Source: Pseudomonas allokribbensis
GTDB lineage: Bacteria > Pseudomonadota > Gammaproteobacteria > Pseudomonadales > Pseudomonadaceae
Direction: 5' to 3'
Assembly: GCF_014863605.1 (NCBI RefSeq)
Contig: NZ_CP062252.1
Location: 1,993,001 to 2,057,000, forward strand
Length of the DNA: 64,000 nucleotides
The notes under the pieces were generated by a model that was not told the origin of the DNA, ran no database searches, and saw nothing but the letters and a program-made list of their open reading frames with translations. Below are positions 34,158 through 48,308 of this stretch, piece after piece. The translations under genes were made by a program, and so were the position numbers. Numbering within the stretch: the first letter of the stretch is position 1; each line of letters opens with the position of its first letter.

Positions 34158-35462
34158 CTAGCGCTGATGCACCAGCGCACCCGCCGCATAGGTCTGGGCC
34201 ACGGTGCGGTCATCGCCCAGCGTCATCAGTACAAACAACGTCTCGGCAATGTTGTTGGCCTGCTTCAGGCGGTAGCTCAGCAGCGGCGTGGCGTTGTAGT
34301 CGAGCACCAGGAAGTCGGCGTCGGAGCCCGGTTGCAGGTTGCCGATCTTGTCTTCCAGACGCAGCGCCCGCGCACCGCCGAGGGTGGCGAGGTACAGCGA
34401 CTTGAACGGGCTCAGGCGCGCACCTTGCAACTGCATCACCTTGTAGGCTTCGTTCAGGGTTTGCAGCAGCGAGAAACTGGTGCCGCCGCCGACGTCAGTG
34501 CCGAGGCCGACGTTCAGTTTGTGCTTCTCGGCCATCGGCAGGTTGAACAGGCCGCTGCCGAGGAAGAAGTTCGACGTCGGACAGAACGCGACCGCCGAAC
34601 CGGTCTCCGCCAGGCGCGCGCATTCGTCGTCGCACAGGTGCACGCCGTGGGCGAACACCGAACGCTCACCGAGCAATTGGTAATGGTCGTAGACGTCGAG
34701 GTAGCCCTTGCGCTCCGGGAACAGCGCCTTGACCCACTCGACTTCCTTGAGGTTTTCGCTGATGTGGGTCTGCATGTACAGATCCGGGTATTCACCGAGC
34801 AACTGGCCGGCGAGGGTCAGCTGTTCCGGGGTGCTGGTCGGGGCGAAGCGCGGAGTCACGGCGTAGTGCAGACGACCCTTGCCGTGCCAGCGCTCGATCA
34901 GCGCCTTGCTGTCGACGTAGCTCGATTCCGGGGTGTCGGTCAGGTAGTCCGGCGCGTTGCGGTCCATCATCACCTTGCCGGCGATCATCCGCAGATCCAG
35001 CTTCTCGGCGGCTTCGAAGAACGAGTTCACCGATTGCGGATGCACGCTGCCGAACACCAGCGCGGTGGTGGTGCCGTTGCGCAGCAGTTCCTTGATGAAA
35101 ATGTCCGCGACTTCATCGGCGTGGGCCTTGTCGGCGAACTGGCTTTCGCACGGGAAGGTGTAGGTGTTCAGCCAGTCCAGCAGTTGCTCGCCGTAGGCGC
35201 CGACCATGCCGGTCTGCGGCAGGTGGATGTGGGTGTCGATGAAGCCCGGGGTGATCAGCGCATCCTTGTGATGCGTGATCTCGATGTCCGCCGGCAGGGT
35301 CGGCAGCAGTTCGCTGGCGTGGCCAAGGGCGCTGATCTTGCCGCCATCGACCACCAGCAGGCCGTCCTCGAAATACTCGTAGGAGGCTTCGATGCCGACC
35401 TCGGCAGGGTCGGCGATGCTGTGCAGGATGGCGGCGCGGTAGGCTTTGCGAGTCAGAGGCAT
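34158..35462 (-). CDS. guaD: guanine deaminase
   Basis: A 434-residue amidohydrolase converting guanine to xanthine and ammonia. Zinc-site motifs: GFIDTHIHLPQTGM (HxH, near residue 70-83), MQTHISENLKEVEW near 230, FAHGVHLCDDE near 270, and LGTDVGGGTSFSLLQ near 318 (Asp ligand). Last gene of the xdhA-xdhB-xdhC-guaD operon, 13 nt after xdhC; its product is the substrate of the xanthine dehydrogenase encoded upstream. Confidence 0.95.
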   Translation of the reverse strand: MPLTRKAYRAAILHSIADPAEVGIEASYEYFEDGLLVVDGGKISALGHASELLPTLPADIEITHHKDALITPGFIDTHIHLPQTGMVGAYGEQLLDWLNTYTFPCESQFADKAHADEVADIFIKELLRNGTTTALVFGSVHPQSVNSFFEAAEKLDLRMIAGKVMMDRNAPDYLTDTPESSYVDSKALIERWHGKGRLHYAVTPRFAPTSTPEQLTLAGQLLGEYPDLYMQTHISENLKEVEWVKALFPERKGYLDVYDHYQLLGERSVFAHGVHLCDDECARLAETGSAVAFCPTSNFFLGSGLFNLPMAEKHKLNVGLGTDVGGGTSFSLLQTLNEAYKVMQLQGARLSPFKSLYLATLGGARALRLEDKIGNLQPGSDADFLVLDYNATPLLSYRLKQANNIAETLFVLMTLGDDRTVAQTYAAGALVHQR

Positions 35463-35475
35463 GAGGGTTCTCTAA

Positions 35476-36333
35476 TCAGTTTGAGGCTTTGAGTGTGGCG
35501 GCCTGACTGCGGCGGGAAACCGGCAGCAGTTTGGCAATCGGTTCGGCGCTGGCGGTGTGCTGGCCGAAATTGGCGTTATAGGTGGCGATGATTTCGCCGG
35601 CGATGGAGATGGCGATTTCCACAGGCAACTTGCCTTTGACTTCGCCGATGCCCATCGGGCAGCGCATGCGTTGCACGACACTGGCGTCGAAACCACGGTC
35701 ACGCAAGCGGTGTTCGAACTTGGCGCGTTTGGTCTTCGAGCCGATCAGGCCGAACCAGGTGAAGTCGTTGCGCTTGAGGATCGCGGCAGTGAGTTCCAGG
35801 TCCAGCTGATGATTGTGGGTCATGACGATGCAGTAGCTGCCGGCGGGCAGGTCGTCGATTTCATCCACAGGCTCCTCGGCGACGATTTTGCGCACGCCGT
35901 GGGGAATCTGTTCGGGAAATTCCTCTTCCCGGGAGTCGATCCAGCGTACCCGGCACGGCAGGCTGGCGAGCAAGGGTACCAGTGCGCGGCCCACATGACC
36001 GGCGCCGAACACGGCAATCTGCGCCTGCACCTGGCCCATCGGTTCGAACAACAGCACCGTGGCGCCGCCGCAGCACTGGCCGAGACTGGCACCGAGGCTG
36101 AAGCGCTCCAGATGGGTGTCCTGCTTGCCGCTGGCGAGCATCTCGCGGGCGATCTGCATGGCTTTGTATTCCAGGTGCCCGCCACCGATGGTGTCGAACG
36201 TCTGGCGGGCGCTGACGACCATCTTCGAACCGGCATTGCGCGGCGTCGAGCCGAGCTCTTCGATGATCGTCACCAGAACGCAGGGTTCGCCCTGGTTCTG
36301 CAGGTCGGCGAGGGCGTCGATCCAGTTGTACAT
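35476..36333 (-). CDS. xdhC: xanthine dehydrogenase accessory protein XdhC
   Basis: A 285-residue chaperone that binds molybdenum cofactor, promotes its sulfuration and inserts it into XdhB. It has the N-terminal XdhC/CoxI domain (VTIIEELGSTPRNAGSKMVV), the cysteine motif GQCCGG near 95-100, and a C-terminal Rossmann fold (VFGAGHVGRALVPLLASLP). Start at ATG 36333 (MYNWIDALAD); an in-frame ATG at 36381 would add 16 residues. It is not itself part of the mature enzyme. Confidence 0.93.
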   Translation of the reverse strand: MYNWIDALADLQNQGEPCVLVTIIEELGSTPRNAGSKMVVSARQTFDTIGGGHLEYKAMQIAREMLASGKQDTHLERFSLGASLGQCCGGATVLLFEPMGQVQAQIAVFGAGHVGRALVPLLASLPCRVRWIDSREEEFPEQIPHGVRKIVAEEPVDEIDDLPAGSYCIVMTHNHQLDLELTAAILKRNDFTWFGLIGSKTKRAKFEHRLRDRGFDASVVQRMRCPMGIGEVKGKLPVEIAISIAGEIIATYNANFGQHTASAEPIAKLLPVSRRSQAATLKASN

Positions 36334-36406
36334 GTTCACCTCGACATTTGTCGTTGTCTGTTCGGGCCTCATCGCTGGCAAGCCAGCGATGGCCGCGCCT
36401 CGGTCC

Positions 36407-38798
36407 TTACAGTGGGGCCAACTCGGTTTCAGCCTCGACGGCTTTCACCGCTTTGAGCTGACGCATCTGCTCGCAACCCCACAACACCCGCTCCGGGGTC
36501 GCCGGCGCGTCGATCTTCGGCTGATGCTTGTAGTCGCCGAGGCTGGCCACCGCATCCTTGATCGCACACCACGCGGCGATGCCGAGCATGAACGGCGGCT
36601 CACCCACAGCCTTGGAATGGAACACCGTGTCTTCCGGGTTCTTGCGGTTTTCCACCAGCTTCACCCGCAGGTCCAGCGGCATGTCCGCCACGGCCGGGAT
36701 CTTGTAGCTGGCCGGGCCGTTGGTCATCAGCTTGCCCTTGTTGTTCCACACCAGTTCTTCCATGGTCAGCCAGCCCATGCCCTGGACGAAACCGCCCTCG
36801 ACCTGACCGATGTCGATGGCCGGGTTCAGCGAGGCGCCGACGTCGTGGAGGATGTCGGTACGCAGCATCTTGTACTCGCCGGTCAGGGTGTCGACGATCA
36901 CCTCGCAACACGCCGCGCCGAAGGCGAAGTAGTAGAACGGCCGGCCACGGGCCTGGCTGCGGTCGTAGTAGATTTTCGGGGTCTTGTAGAACCCGGTGCT
37001 CGACAGCGACACCTGATTGAAATACGCCAGATGGATCAGCGCTTCGAAGGTCAGGATGTGGTCACGAACCCGCACGTGGCCGTTGTGGAATTCCACGTCT
37101 TCTTCGCTGACTTTGTAGTGCCGCGCGGCGAATTCGACCAGGCGTTGCTTGATGATTTCTGCTGCATTCTGTGCGGCTTTACCGTTGAGGTCGGCACCGC
37201 TGGAGGCCGCCGTCGGCGAAGTGTTCGGCACCTTGTCGGTGTTGGTCGCGGTGATCTGCACGCGGTCCATTTCGACTTGGAACACTTCGGCCACGACCTG
37301 CGCGACTTTGGTGTTCAGACCCTGGCCCATTTCCGTGCCGCCGTGGTTCAGGTGGATGCTGCCGTCGGTGTAGACGTGCACCAGGGCACCTGCCTGGTTG
37401 AGGAAACTGGCGGTGAAGGAAATGCCGAATTTCACCGGGGTCAGCGCCAGGCCTTTCTTCAGGATCGGGCTGTTGGCGTTGTAGCGACGGATCGCTTCGC
37501 GGCGCTCGGCGTACTGGCTGCTTTCTTCCAGCTCGGCGGTCATTTCCTTGAGCATGTTGTGCTCGACGGTCTGGTAGTAATGGGTGACGTTGCGTTCGGT
37601 CTTGCCGTAGTAGTTGGCCTTGCGCACGGCCAGCGGATCGAGGTTCAGGTGACGGGCGATGGCGTCCATCACTTCTTCGATCGCGACCATCCCTTGCGGG
37701 CCGCCGAAACCACGGTACGCGGTGTTCGACGCGGTGTTGGTCTTGCAGCGGTGACCGTTGATGGTCGCGTCGCCCAGGTAGTACGAGTTGTCCGAGTGGA
37801 ACATCGCCCGGTCGACAATCGAGGCCGACAGGTCAGGCGAGCAGCCGCAGTTGCCGGCCAGATCCATCGCGATCCCGTGCAGGCGTCCGGAGCTGTCGAA
37901 GCCGACGTCGTACTCGACGTAGAACGGGTGGCGCTTGCCGGTCATCAGCATGTCTTCGACGCGCGGCAGGCGCATCTTGGTCGGCTGGCCGGTGAGGTGC
38001 GCGATCACCGCACACAGACACGCCGGGCTCGCGGCCTGAGTCTCCTTGCCGCCGAAACCACCGCCCATGCGGCGCATGTCGACGACGATTTTGTTCATCG
38101 AAACGTCGAGGACTTCGGCCACCAGTTTCTGCACTTCGGTGGGGTTCTGCGTCGAGCAGTAGACGATCATGCCGCCGTCTTCGGTCGGCATCACCGAGGA
38201 GATCTGGGTCTCCAGATAAAAGTGTTCCTGGCCGCCAATGTGCAGCGTGCCTTGAATGCGATGTTCAGCCGTGGCCAGTGCGGTGGTCGAATCGCCGCGC
38301 TGATGGGTGTGGCTGTCGAGCACGAAGTGGCGTTTGCGAAGGGCTTCGACCACGTCCAGCACCGGCTCCAGATCTTCGTATTCGATGATCGCGGCCATGG
38401 CTGCTTTGCGTGCGGTTTCCAGATCCTTGGCGGCCACGGCTAGCACCGGTTGACCGACGAACTGCACGTCATCGATGGCCAGCAGCGGATCGCCCGGCAG
38501 CAGCGGGCCGATATCTTTCAGGCCCGGCACGTCTTCGTGGGTGATGGCGATGCGCACGCCTTCGAAGGCGTAGCAGGGTTTGGTGTCGATGCTGATGATT
38601 TTCGCGTGGGCGCGATCCGACAGCCGCGCGTAAACGTGCAACTGGTTCGGGAATTCGAGCCGGTCATCGATGTACTGCGCTTCACCGGACACATGCTTGG
38701 CGGCGCTGTCGTGCTTGACGCTGCGGCCAACACCGGTGGTCAGGTCTTTGGCGAACAGTTCAGCCAGTTCAGCTTGAGTTTTCTCTACGCCGTGATGG

Positions 38799-38806
<8 letters not shown>
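36407..38806 (-). CDS. xdhB: xanthine dehydrogenase molybdopterin-binding subunit
   Basis: A 799-residue subunit holding the molybdenum site that hydroxylates hypoxanthine and xanthine to urate. It has the N-terminal a/b hammerhead domain and the Mo-binding domain with GGGFGGKETQAASPACLCAV near 250, AYRGFGGPQGM near 355, and the C-terminal AVGEPPFMLGIAAWCAIKDA near 735, which carries the catalytic Glu. The start overlaps the xdhA end by 8 nt. Confidence 0.95.
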
Positions 38807-40253
<1,447 letters not shown>

Positions 40254-40311
40254 GGAAGGCCTCGCAGACTCATTATTGTTGTTAAGCGACTTGAGCCGAA
40301 TTTAGCAGGTC

Positions 40312-40360
40312 TGACTTTTCGGTCAATGGTTTTCTGACTTAAAGGTCAGGAAAAACCATT
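40312..40360. promoter_or_regulatory. two operator-like TGAC-N6-GTCA palindromes
   Basis: Two copies of TGAC-N6-GTCA, at 40312-40325 and 40335-40348, 23 bp apart (about two helical turns). The second is the core of a longer imperfect inverted repeat, 40325-40360 (AATGGTTTTCTGAC against GTCAGGAAAAACCATT). They lie between xdhA and the divergent gntR, where an operator would be expected. Confidence 0.6.
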
Positions 40361-40519
40361 TTGTCGCTCGACAACGTGTCTATTCAGTATTGACCCTCAT
40401 TGGATCAAGCGCTTTTTTGCGGGATTCGTGCCAAAAACCGCTGTGCGGGCACTCCGCCATGAACGCGCATTGCGCTACACTGCGCCGCTTGTGCAGATCG
40501 AAGAGTTTGAAGGACAACC

Positions 40520-41179
40520 ATGACGTTCAAGGCGCCGGACAGCCTCGCCGAGCAAATCGCTCACCACCTCGCCGAACGGATCATTCGCGGCGAAATGAAG
40601 CCGGGAGAGCGTATCCAGGAACAGAAGGTCACGCTGGCGCTGAACGTCAGCCGCGGCTCGGTCCGCGAAGCCTTGCTGATCCTCGAGCGCCGTCACCTGA
40701 TCGCGATCCTGCCGCGTCGCGGCGCCCACGTCACCGAGCTTACGGCGCACAAGGTGCAGAGCCTGTGCACGTTGATGAGCGAGCTGTACATCCTGCTCGG
40801 CAACGCAGTGGCCAACGGCTGGCAAGTCCAGGCCGACATGGCGCCGTTCGTGCAGATCCAGCAGCGTCTGAGCGCCAGCTACGAGCGTCAGGACATCCGT
40901 ACCTTCGTCGACGACAGCTTCAACGTGATGCGTGCCGCGTATCCGTTTGCCAACAACCCGTACCTGCAGGAAACCGTCGAGAACCTGCAGCCGGCCATGA
41001 GCCGTGCGTACTTCCTCGCGCTGGAACAGCGCAAGGCCGAGATGAGCGAGTTCCTCGAACTGTTCGAGCGCTTGCTGGCCGCCGTCCTCGCCCGTGACCT
41101 GCCGCAGATCCGCATCGTGCTGACGGCTTACGCCCAGCGCAGCTGCGATCTGGTGGTGTCCGCCCTGACGGTTGCCTGA
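40520..41179 (+). CDS. GntR family transcriptional regulator
   Basis: A 219-residue FCD-type GntR regulator. The helix-turn-helix region is RIQEQKVTLALNVSRGSVRE near residues 34-53, followed by ALLILERRHLIAILPRRGAH; the C-terminal helical domain lies about 85-215. It is divergent from xdhA, with paired palindromes between, so it is the likely regulator of xdhABC-guaD. Its stop lies 2 nt before the smc start, so it may also be co-transcribed with smc. Confidence 0.9.
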   Translation: MTFKAPDSLAEQIAHHLAERIIRGEMKPGERIQEQKVTLALNVSRGSVREALLILERRHLIAILPRRGAHVTELTAHKVQSLCTLMSELYILLGNAVANGWQVQADMAPFVQIQQRLSASYERQDIRTFVDDSFNVMRAAYPFANNPYLQETVENLQPAMSRAYFLALEQRKAEMSEFLELFERLLAAVLARDLPQIRIVLTAYAQRSCDLVVSALTVA

Positions 41180-41181
41180 CC

Positions 41182-44100
41182 TTGCGGCTCAAGTGCATCA
41201 AACTGGCGGGGTTCAAATCCTTCGTCGACCCGACCACGGTGAACTTCCCCAGCAACATGGCGGCGGTCGTCGGGCCGAACGGTTGCGGCAAGTCGAACAT
41301 CATCGACGCCGTGCGCTGGGTGATGGGCGAAAGCTCGGCCAAGAACCTGCGCGGCGAGTCGATGACCGACGTCATCTTCAACGGCTCGACCAGCCGCAAA
41401 CCGGTGAGCCAGGCGAGCATCGAACTGGTGTTCGACAACTCCGACGGCACGCTGCTGGGCGAGTGGGCTGCTTATGCGGAAATTTCGATCCGCCGCAAAG
41501 TGACCCGCGACAGCCAGACGACTTATTACCTCAACGGCGCCAAATGCCGTCGTCGTGACATCACCGACATCTTCCTCGGCACCGGCCTCGGCCCGCGCAG
41601 CTACTCGATCATCGAGCAGGGGATGATCTCCAAGCTGATCGAGTCCAAGCCCGAAGACCTGCGCAACTTCATCGAAGAAGCCGCCGGCATCTCCAAGTAC
41701 AAAGAGCGCCGGCGTGAGACCGAAAACCGCATCCGCCGCACCCACGAAAACCTTGCCCGTCTGACCGACCTGCGCGAAGAACTCGAGCGCCAACTCGAAC
41801 GCTTGCACCGCCAGGCCGAGGCCGCCAAGAAGTATCAGGAATTCAAGGCTGAAGAGCGCCAGCTCAAGGCGCAACTGTCGGCCCTGCGCTGGCAGGATCT
41901 GAACGATCAGGTCGGCCAGCGCGAGTCGATCATCGGCAACCAGGAAATCAGCTTTGAAGCGCTGGTCGCCGAGCAACGCAACGCCGACGCCGCCATTGAA
42001 CGCCTGCGCGACGGTCACCATGACTTGTCCGAGCGCTTCAATCTGGTGCAAGGGCGCTTCTATTCGGTCGGCGGCGACATCGCCCGGGTCGAGCAGAGCA
42101 TCCAGCACGGTCAGCAACGCTTGCGCCAATTGCAGGACGATCTGAAAGAAGCCGAGCGCGCGCGCCTCGAAACCGAATCGCACCTGGGCCACGACCGTAC
42201 CTTGCTGCTGACCCTCGGCGAAGAGCTCGATCAACTGACCCCTGAGCAGGAAATCACCAACGCCGCCGCTGAAGAAGCCGCCGCTGCGCTGGAAGATTCC
42301 GAAACCGTGATGCACGGCTGGCAGGAGCAGTGGGACACCTTCAACCTGACCGCCGCCGAACCGCGCCGTCAGGCCGAAGTGCAGCAGTCGCGGATCCAGC
42401 AGCTGGAAACCAGCATGGAGCGCCTGGCCGATCGGCAAAAGCGTCTGGGCGAAGAGCGGGCGTTGCTCTCGGCAGACCCTGAGGACGCGGCGATCATGGA
42501 ACTCAGCGAACAGCTCGCCGAGTCCGAAGCCACCCTTGAAGATTTGCAGACCAGCGAAGAAGCCCAGGTCGAAAAACTCGAGCAACTGCGCCAGGAATTG
42601 CAACAGGCGTTGACCGCGCAGCAGCAGGCGCAGGGCGATTTGCAGCGCCTCAACGGTCGCCTCGCCTCCCTCGAAGCCTTGCAGCAGGCCGCGCTCGATC
42701 CGGGCACCGGCACCGCCGAATGGCTGAAAGAACACAACCTCGCCGAGCGTCCGCGTCTGGCCGAAGGCCTGAAGGTCGAGGCCGGTTGGGAGCTGGCGGT
42801 GGAAACCGTGCTCGGTGCCGACCTGCAAGCGGTGCTGGTGGATGATTTCGACGGCTTCGATTTGTCCGGTTTCGCCCAGGGCGATCTGCGTTTGCTCAGC
42901 CCCGGCAGTGACGGCGTGCGCGTGCCCGGCAGCCTGCTGGACAAGGTCGAGGCGCAGGTTGATTTGTCGCCATGGCTCGCTCAGGTCAAACCGGTCGACA
43001 GCCTTGAACAGGCGCTGGCCTTGCGCGGCCAACTGGCTACCGGGCAGAGCCTGATCAGCCGCGACGGTTACTGGGTCGGCCGGCATTTTCTGCGGGTACG
43101 CCGCGCCAGCGAAGCCGAAAGCGGCATGCTCGCACGCGGGCAGGAAATCGAATCGCTGCATCTGGAACGCGAAGAGCGTGAAGCCACGGTCGAGGCCATG
43201 GAAACCCGTTTACAGACCCTGCGCGCGCAACAGCGTCAGCAGGAAAACGGTCGCGAACATCTGCGTCGTTTGCTGCAGGACGAAGCCCGTCAGCAAGGTG
43301 AATTGAAAGCTCAACTGTCCGCCGGCAAAGCCAAGGCCGAACAGTTGACCCTGCGTCGTACCCGTCTCGATGACGAGTTGGTCGAGCTCGCCGAGCAGCG
43401 CGAGCTGGAACACGAAAATATCGGCGAAGCGCGGATCCAGTTGCAGGACGCCCTCGACGCCATGGCCCTCGACACCGAGCAGCGCGAGTTGCTGCTGGCC
43501 CAGCGCGACAGCCTGCGCGAACGCCTCGACCGGGTGCGTCAGGAAGCGCGTCAGCACAAGGATCACGCGCATCAATTGGCCGTGCGCCTTGGCTCATTGC
43601 GCGCACAACACGACTCGACCCGCCAGGCCCTCGAGCGTCTGGAAATGCAGGCCGAGCGCCTCACCGAAAAACGTGAACAGCTCAGTCTGAATCTGGAGGA
43701 GGGCGAGGCGCCGCTGGAAGAGCTGCGCCTCAAGCTTGAAGAATTGCTCGACAAGCGCATGAGCGTTGACGATGAACTCAAGACCGCCCAGATCGCCCTG
43801 GAAGACGCCGACCGTGAACTGCGCGATGCGGAAAAACGCCGGACCCAGGCCGAACAGCAATCGCAATTGATCCGTGGCCAGCTCGAACAGCAACGCATGG
43901 AATGGCAAGCCCTGACCGTGCGCCGCAAGGCCCTGCAGGATCAACTGCTGGAAGACGGCTACGATCTGCACGGCGTGCTCAATACCCTGACCGCCGAGTC
44001 CAGCGAGAAAGAGGCCGAAGAGGAACTTGAACGCATCGCCGCGCGCATTCAGCGTCTGGGTGCGATCAACCTCGCGGCGATCGACGAATACACGCAACAA

Positions 44101-44670
44101 TCCGAGCGTAAACGTTATCTGGATGCACAGGACGCCGATCTGGTCGAAGCCCTGGAGACCCTGGAAAACGTCATCCGCAAGATCGACAAGGAAACCCGTA
44201 ACCGTTTCAAAGATACCTTTGATCAGATCAATGGCGGTTTACAGGCGCTTTTCCCGAAAGTTTTCGGTGGCGGGCGCGCGTATTTGGAACTGACGGGCGA
44301 AGATCTACTCGATACAGGGGTGACGATCATGGCGCAGCCGCCCGGGAAGAAGAACAGCACCATCCATTTGCTGTCCGGCGGCGAAAAAGCCCTGACCGCA
44401 CTGGCACTGGTTTTTGCGATCTTCAAGTTGAACCCGGCGCCGTTCTGCATGCTCGATGAGGTTGACGCGCCACTGGATGACGCTAACGTTGGACGCTACG
44501 CACGATTGGTCAAAGAGATGTCGCAGACCGTGCAGTTCATCTATATCACCCACAACAAGATCGCCATGGAAATGGCCGAGCAGTTGATGGGTGTAACGAT
44601 GCACGAGCCGGGTTGTTCGCGACTGGTAGCCGTGGATGTCGAGGAGGCGATGGCGATGGTGGATGCCTGA
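41182..44670 (+). CDS. smc: chromosome segregation ATPase SMC
   Basis: A 1162-residue condensin subunit that compacts and separates chromosomes. Walker A is VVGPNGCGKSNIIDAVRWVM near residue 26-45, followed by a long coiled coil, a hinge near 520-640 (LAEGLKVEAGWELAVETVLG), a second coiled coil, then the C-terminal head with signature LLSGGEKALTALALVFAIFK near 1062 and Walker B FCMLDEVDAPLDDANVGRYA. The start is TTG 41182, 2 nt after gntR. No scpA or scpB is adjacent. Confidence 0.97.
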   Translation: MRLKCIKLAGFKSFVDPTTVNFPSNMAAVVGPNGCGKSNIIDAVRWVMGESSAKNLRGESMTDVIFNGSTSRKPVSQASIELVFDNSDGTLLGEWAAYAEISIRRKVTRDSQTTYYLNGAKCRRRDITDIFLGTGLGPRSYSIIEQGMISKLIESKPEDLRNFIEEAAGISKYKERRRETENRIRRTHENLARLTDLREELERQLERLHRQAEAAKKYQEFKAEERQLKAQLSALRWQDLNDQVGQRESIIGNQEISFEALVAEQRNADAAIERLRDGHHDLSERFNLVQGRFYSVGGDIARVEQSIQHGQQRLRQLQDDLKEAERARLETESHLGHDRTLLLTLGEELDQLTPEQEITNAAAEEAAAALEDSETVMHGWQEQWDTFNLTAAEPRRQAEVQQSRIQQLETSMERLADRQKRLGEERALLSADPEDAAIMELSEQLAESEATLEDLQTSEEAQVEKLEQLRQELQQALTAQQQAQGDLQRLNGRLASLEALQQAALDPGTGTAEWLKEHNLAERPRLAEGLKVEAGWELAVETVLGADLQAVLVDDFDGFDLSGFAQGDLRLLSPGSDGVRVPGSLLDKVEAQVDLSPWLAQVKPVDSLEQALALRGQLATGQSLISRDGYWVGRHFLRVRRASEAESGMLARGQEIESLHLEREEREATVEAMETRLQTLRAQQRQQENGREHLRRLLQDEARQQGELKAQLSAGKAKAEQLTLRRTRLDDELVELAEQRELEHENIGEARIQLQDALDAMALDTEQRELLLAQRDSLRERLDRVRQEARQHKDHAHQLAVRLGSLRAQHDSTRQALERLEMQAERLTEKREQLSLNLEEGEAPLEELRLKLEELLDKRMSVDDELKTAQIALEDADRELRDAEKRRTQAEQQSQLIRGQLEQQRMEWQALTVRRKALQDQLLEDGYDLHGVLNTLTAESSEKEAEEELERIAARIQRLGAINLAAIDEYTQQSERKRYLDAQDADLVEALETLENVIRKIDKETRNRFKDTFDQINGGLQALFPKVFGGGRAYLELTGEDLLDTGVTIMAQPPGKKNSTIHLLSGGEKALTALALVFAIFKLNPAPFCMLDEVDAPLDDANVGRYARLVKEMSQTVQFIYITHNKIAMEMAEQLMGVTMHEPGCSRLVAVDVEEAMAMVDA

Positions 44671-44929
44671 GCCGGCGCAGTGTCGGAAAGGTATTTGAAG
44701 GTTGTAGGACTTTTTTACCAGCTCCGACTTGCTGGCCAATCGACATATTCGCGCAAGCCAATGAGACAGACGGTGTAAAGTTGTCTTTGGTCGTGCTAGT
44801 TTAATGTCAATTTTTCGTATACGTGGGCAAAACGCCTGTCAGAACATAGAGTTGGCGCCACGTTTTAAAGCGGTTTGCACAGTGTAAACCCCTTATTTTT
44901 CAGCATTTTTTATAGAGGCACGGGATTAC

Positions 44930-45796
44930 ATGGAAATCGGTCTGCGCGAGTGGCTGATCGTCATCGGCATCATTGTGATAGCCGGTATTCTTTTCGATGG
45001 CTGGCGCCGTATGCGCGGCGGCAAGGGAAAACTGAAATTCCGTCTTGACCGAAGTCTGTCCAACCTGCCGGACGAGGACACCAGCGCTGAGCTGTTGGGC
45101 CCGGCCCGCGTACTGGACAACCATAAAGAGCCGCAACTGGACGAGCACGACCTGCCATCGGTGAGCATGCCGGCCCGCGAAGCACGCGAGCCTCGCGAAT
45201 CCGCTTCCAAGCGCGGCAAGCGCGGCAGCAACGGTCCGGCCCAGGGCGACCTGAACCTCGATCTGGACCTGGACGGCGGTCCGAGCTTCAGCAGCCGTGA
45301 CGATGATTTCATCGAGCCGGTCGCCAAGGCGTCGCCGGCAGTTGCCGATAAAGATCAGCCGCAAGCCGAAGAAGTATTGGTCATCAGCGTGATCTGCCGC
45401 GACCCGGCCGGCTTCAAAGGCCCGGCACTGTTGCAGAACATTCTGGAAAGCGGTCTGCGTTTCGGCGAGATGGATATCTTCCACCGTCACGAAAGCATGG
45501 CCGGCAACGGCGAAGTGCTGTTCTCCATGGCCAACGCGGTCAAGCCGGGCATCTTCGATCTGGACGACATCGACCATTTCAGCACCCCGGCGGTGAGCTT
45601 CTTCCTCGGCCTGCCAGGCCCGCGTCATCCGAAGCAGGCCTTCGACGTGATGGTCGCGGCAGCACGCAAGCTGTCCCAGGAACTGAACGGCGAATTGAAA
45701 GATGACCAGCGCAGCGTCCTGACCGCGCAAACCATCGAGCACTACCGTCAGCGCATCGTCGAATTCGAACGTCGCGCCCTGACCCAGAAGCGTTGA
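44930..45796 (+). CDS. zipA: cell division protein ZipA
   Basis: A 288-residue divisome protein that tethers FtsZ to the inner membrane. An N-terminal anchor ([20 protein letters not shown]) is followed by a basic and acidic, charged linker of about 110 residues, and the C-terminal FtsZ-binding domain about 145-280 ([20 protein letters not shown]). ATG 44930 has GAGGCACGGG upstream. Neighbours smc and ligA give the conserved pseudomonad order. Confidence 0.95.
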   Translation: MEIGLREWLIVIGIIVIAGILFDGWRRMRGGKGKLKFRLDRSLSNLPDEDTSAELLGPARVLDNHKEPQLDEHDLPSVSMPAREAREPRESASKRGKRGSNGPAQGDLNLDLDLDGGPSFSSRDDDFIEPVAKASPAVADKDQPQAEEVLVISVICRDPAGFKGPALLQNILESGLRFGEMDIFHRHESMAGNGEVLFSMANAVKPGIFDLDDIDHFSTPAVSFFLGLPGPRHPKQAFDVMVAAARKLSQELNGELKDDQRSVLTAQTIEHYRQRIVEFERRALTQKR

Positions 45797-45805
45797 TTGA
45801 AAAGG

Positions 45806-48240
<2,435 letters not shown>

Positions 48241-48246
48241 CGAAAC

Positions 48247-48260
48247 GCGTGGGAACGATC
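48247..48260. repeat. half copy of the dispersed palindromic repeat
   Basis: GCGTGGGAACGATC, identical to one arm of the repeats at 29768 and 58363, followed by a degenerate second half (CGCGGGAATGATC). It begins 6 nt after the ligA stop. Confidence 0.6.
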
Positions 48261-48308
48261 AACTCGCGGGAATGATCTAGTCTTGGCAAGCCCCAGGGAG
48301 AGATCGCC

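Noticed and set aside
36059..38443. A 794-codon plus-strand frame opposite xdhC and xdhB
   Set aside because: Spans two real genes on the other strand and their junction, with no domain.
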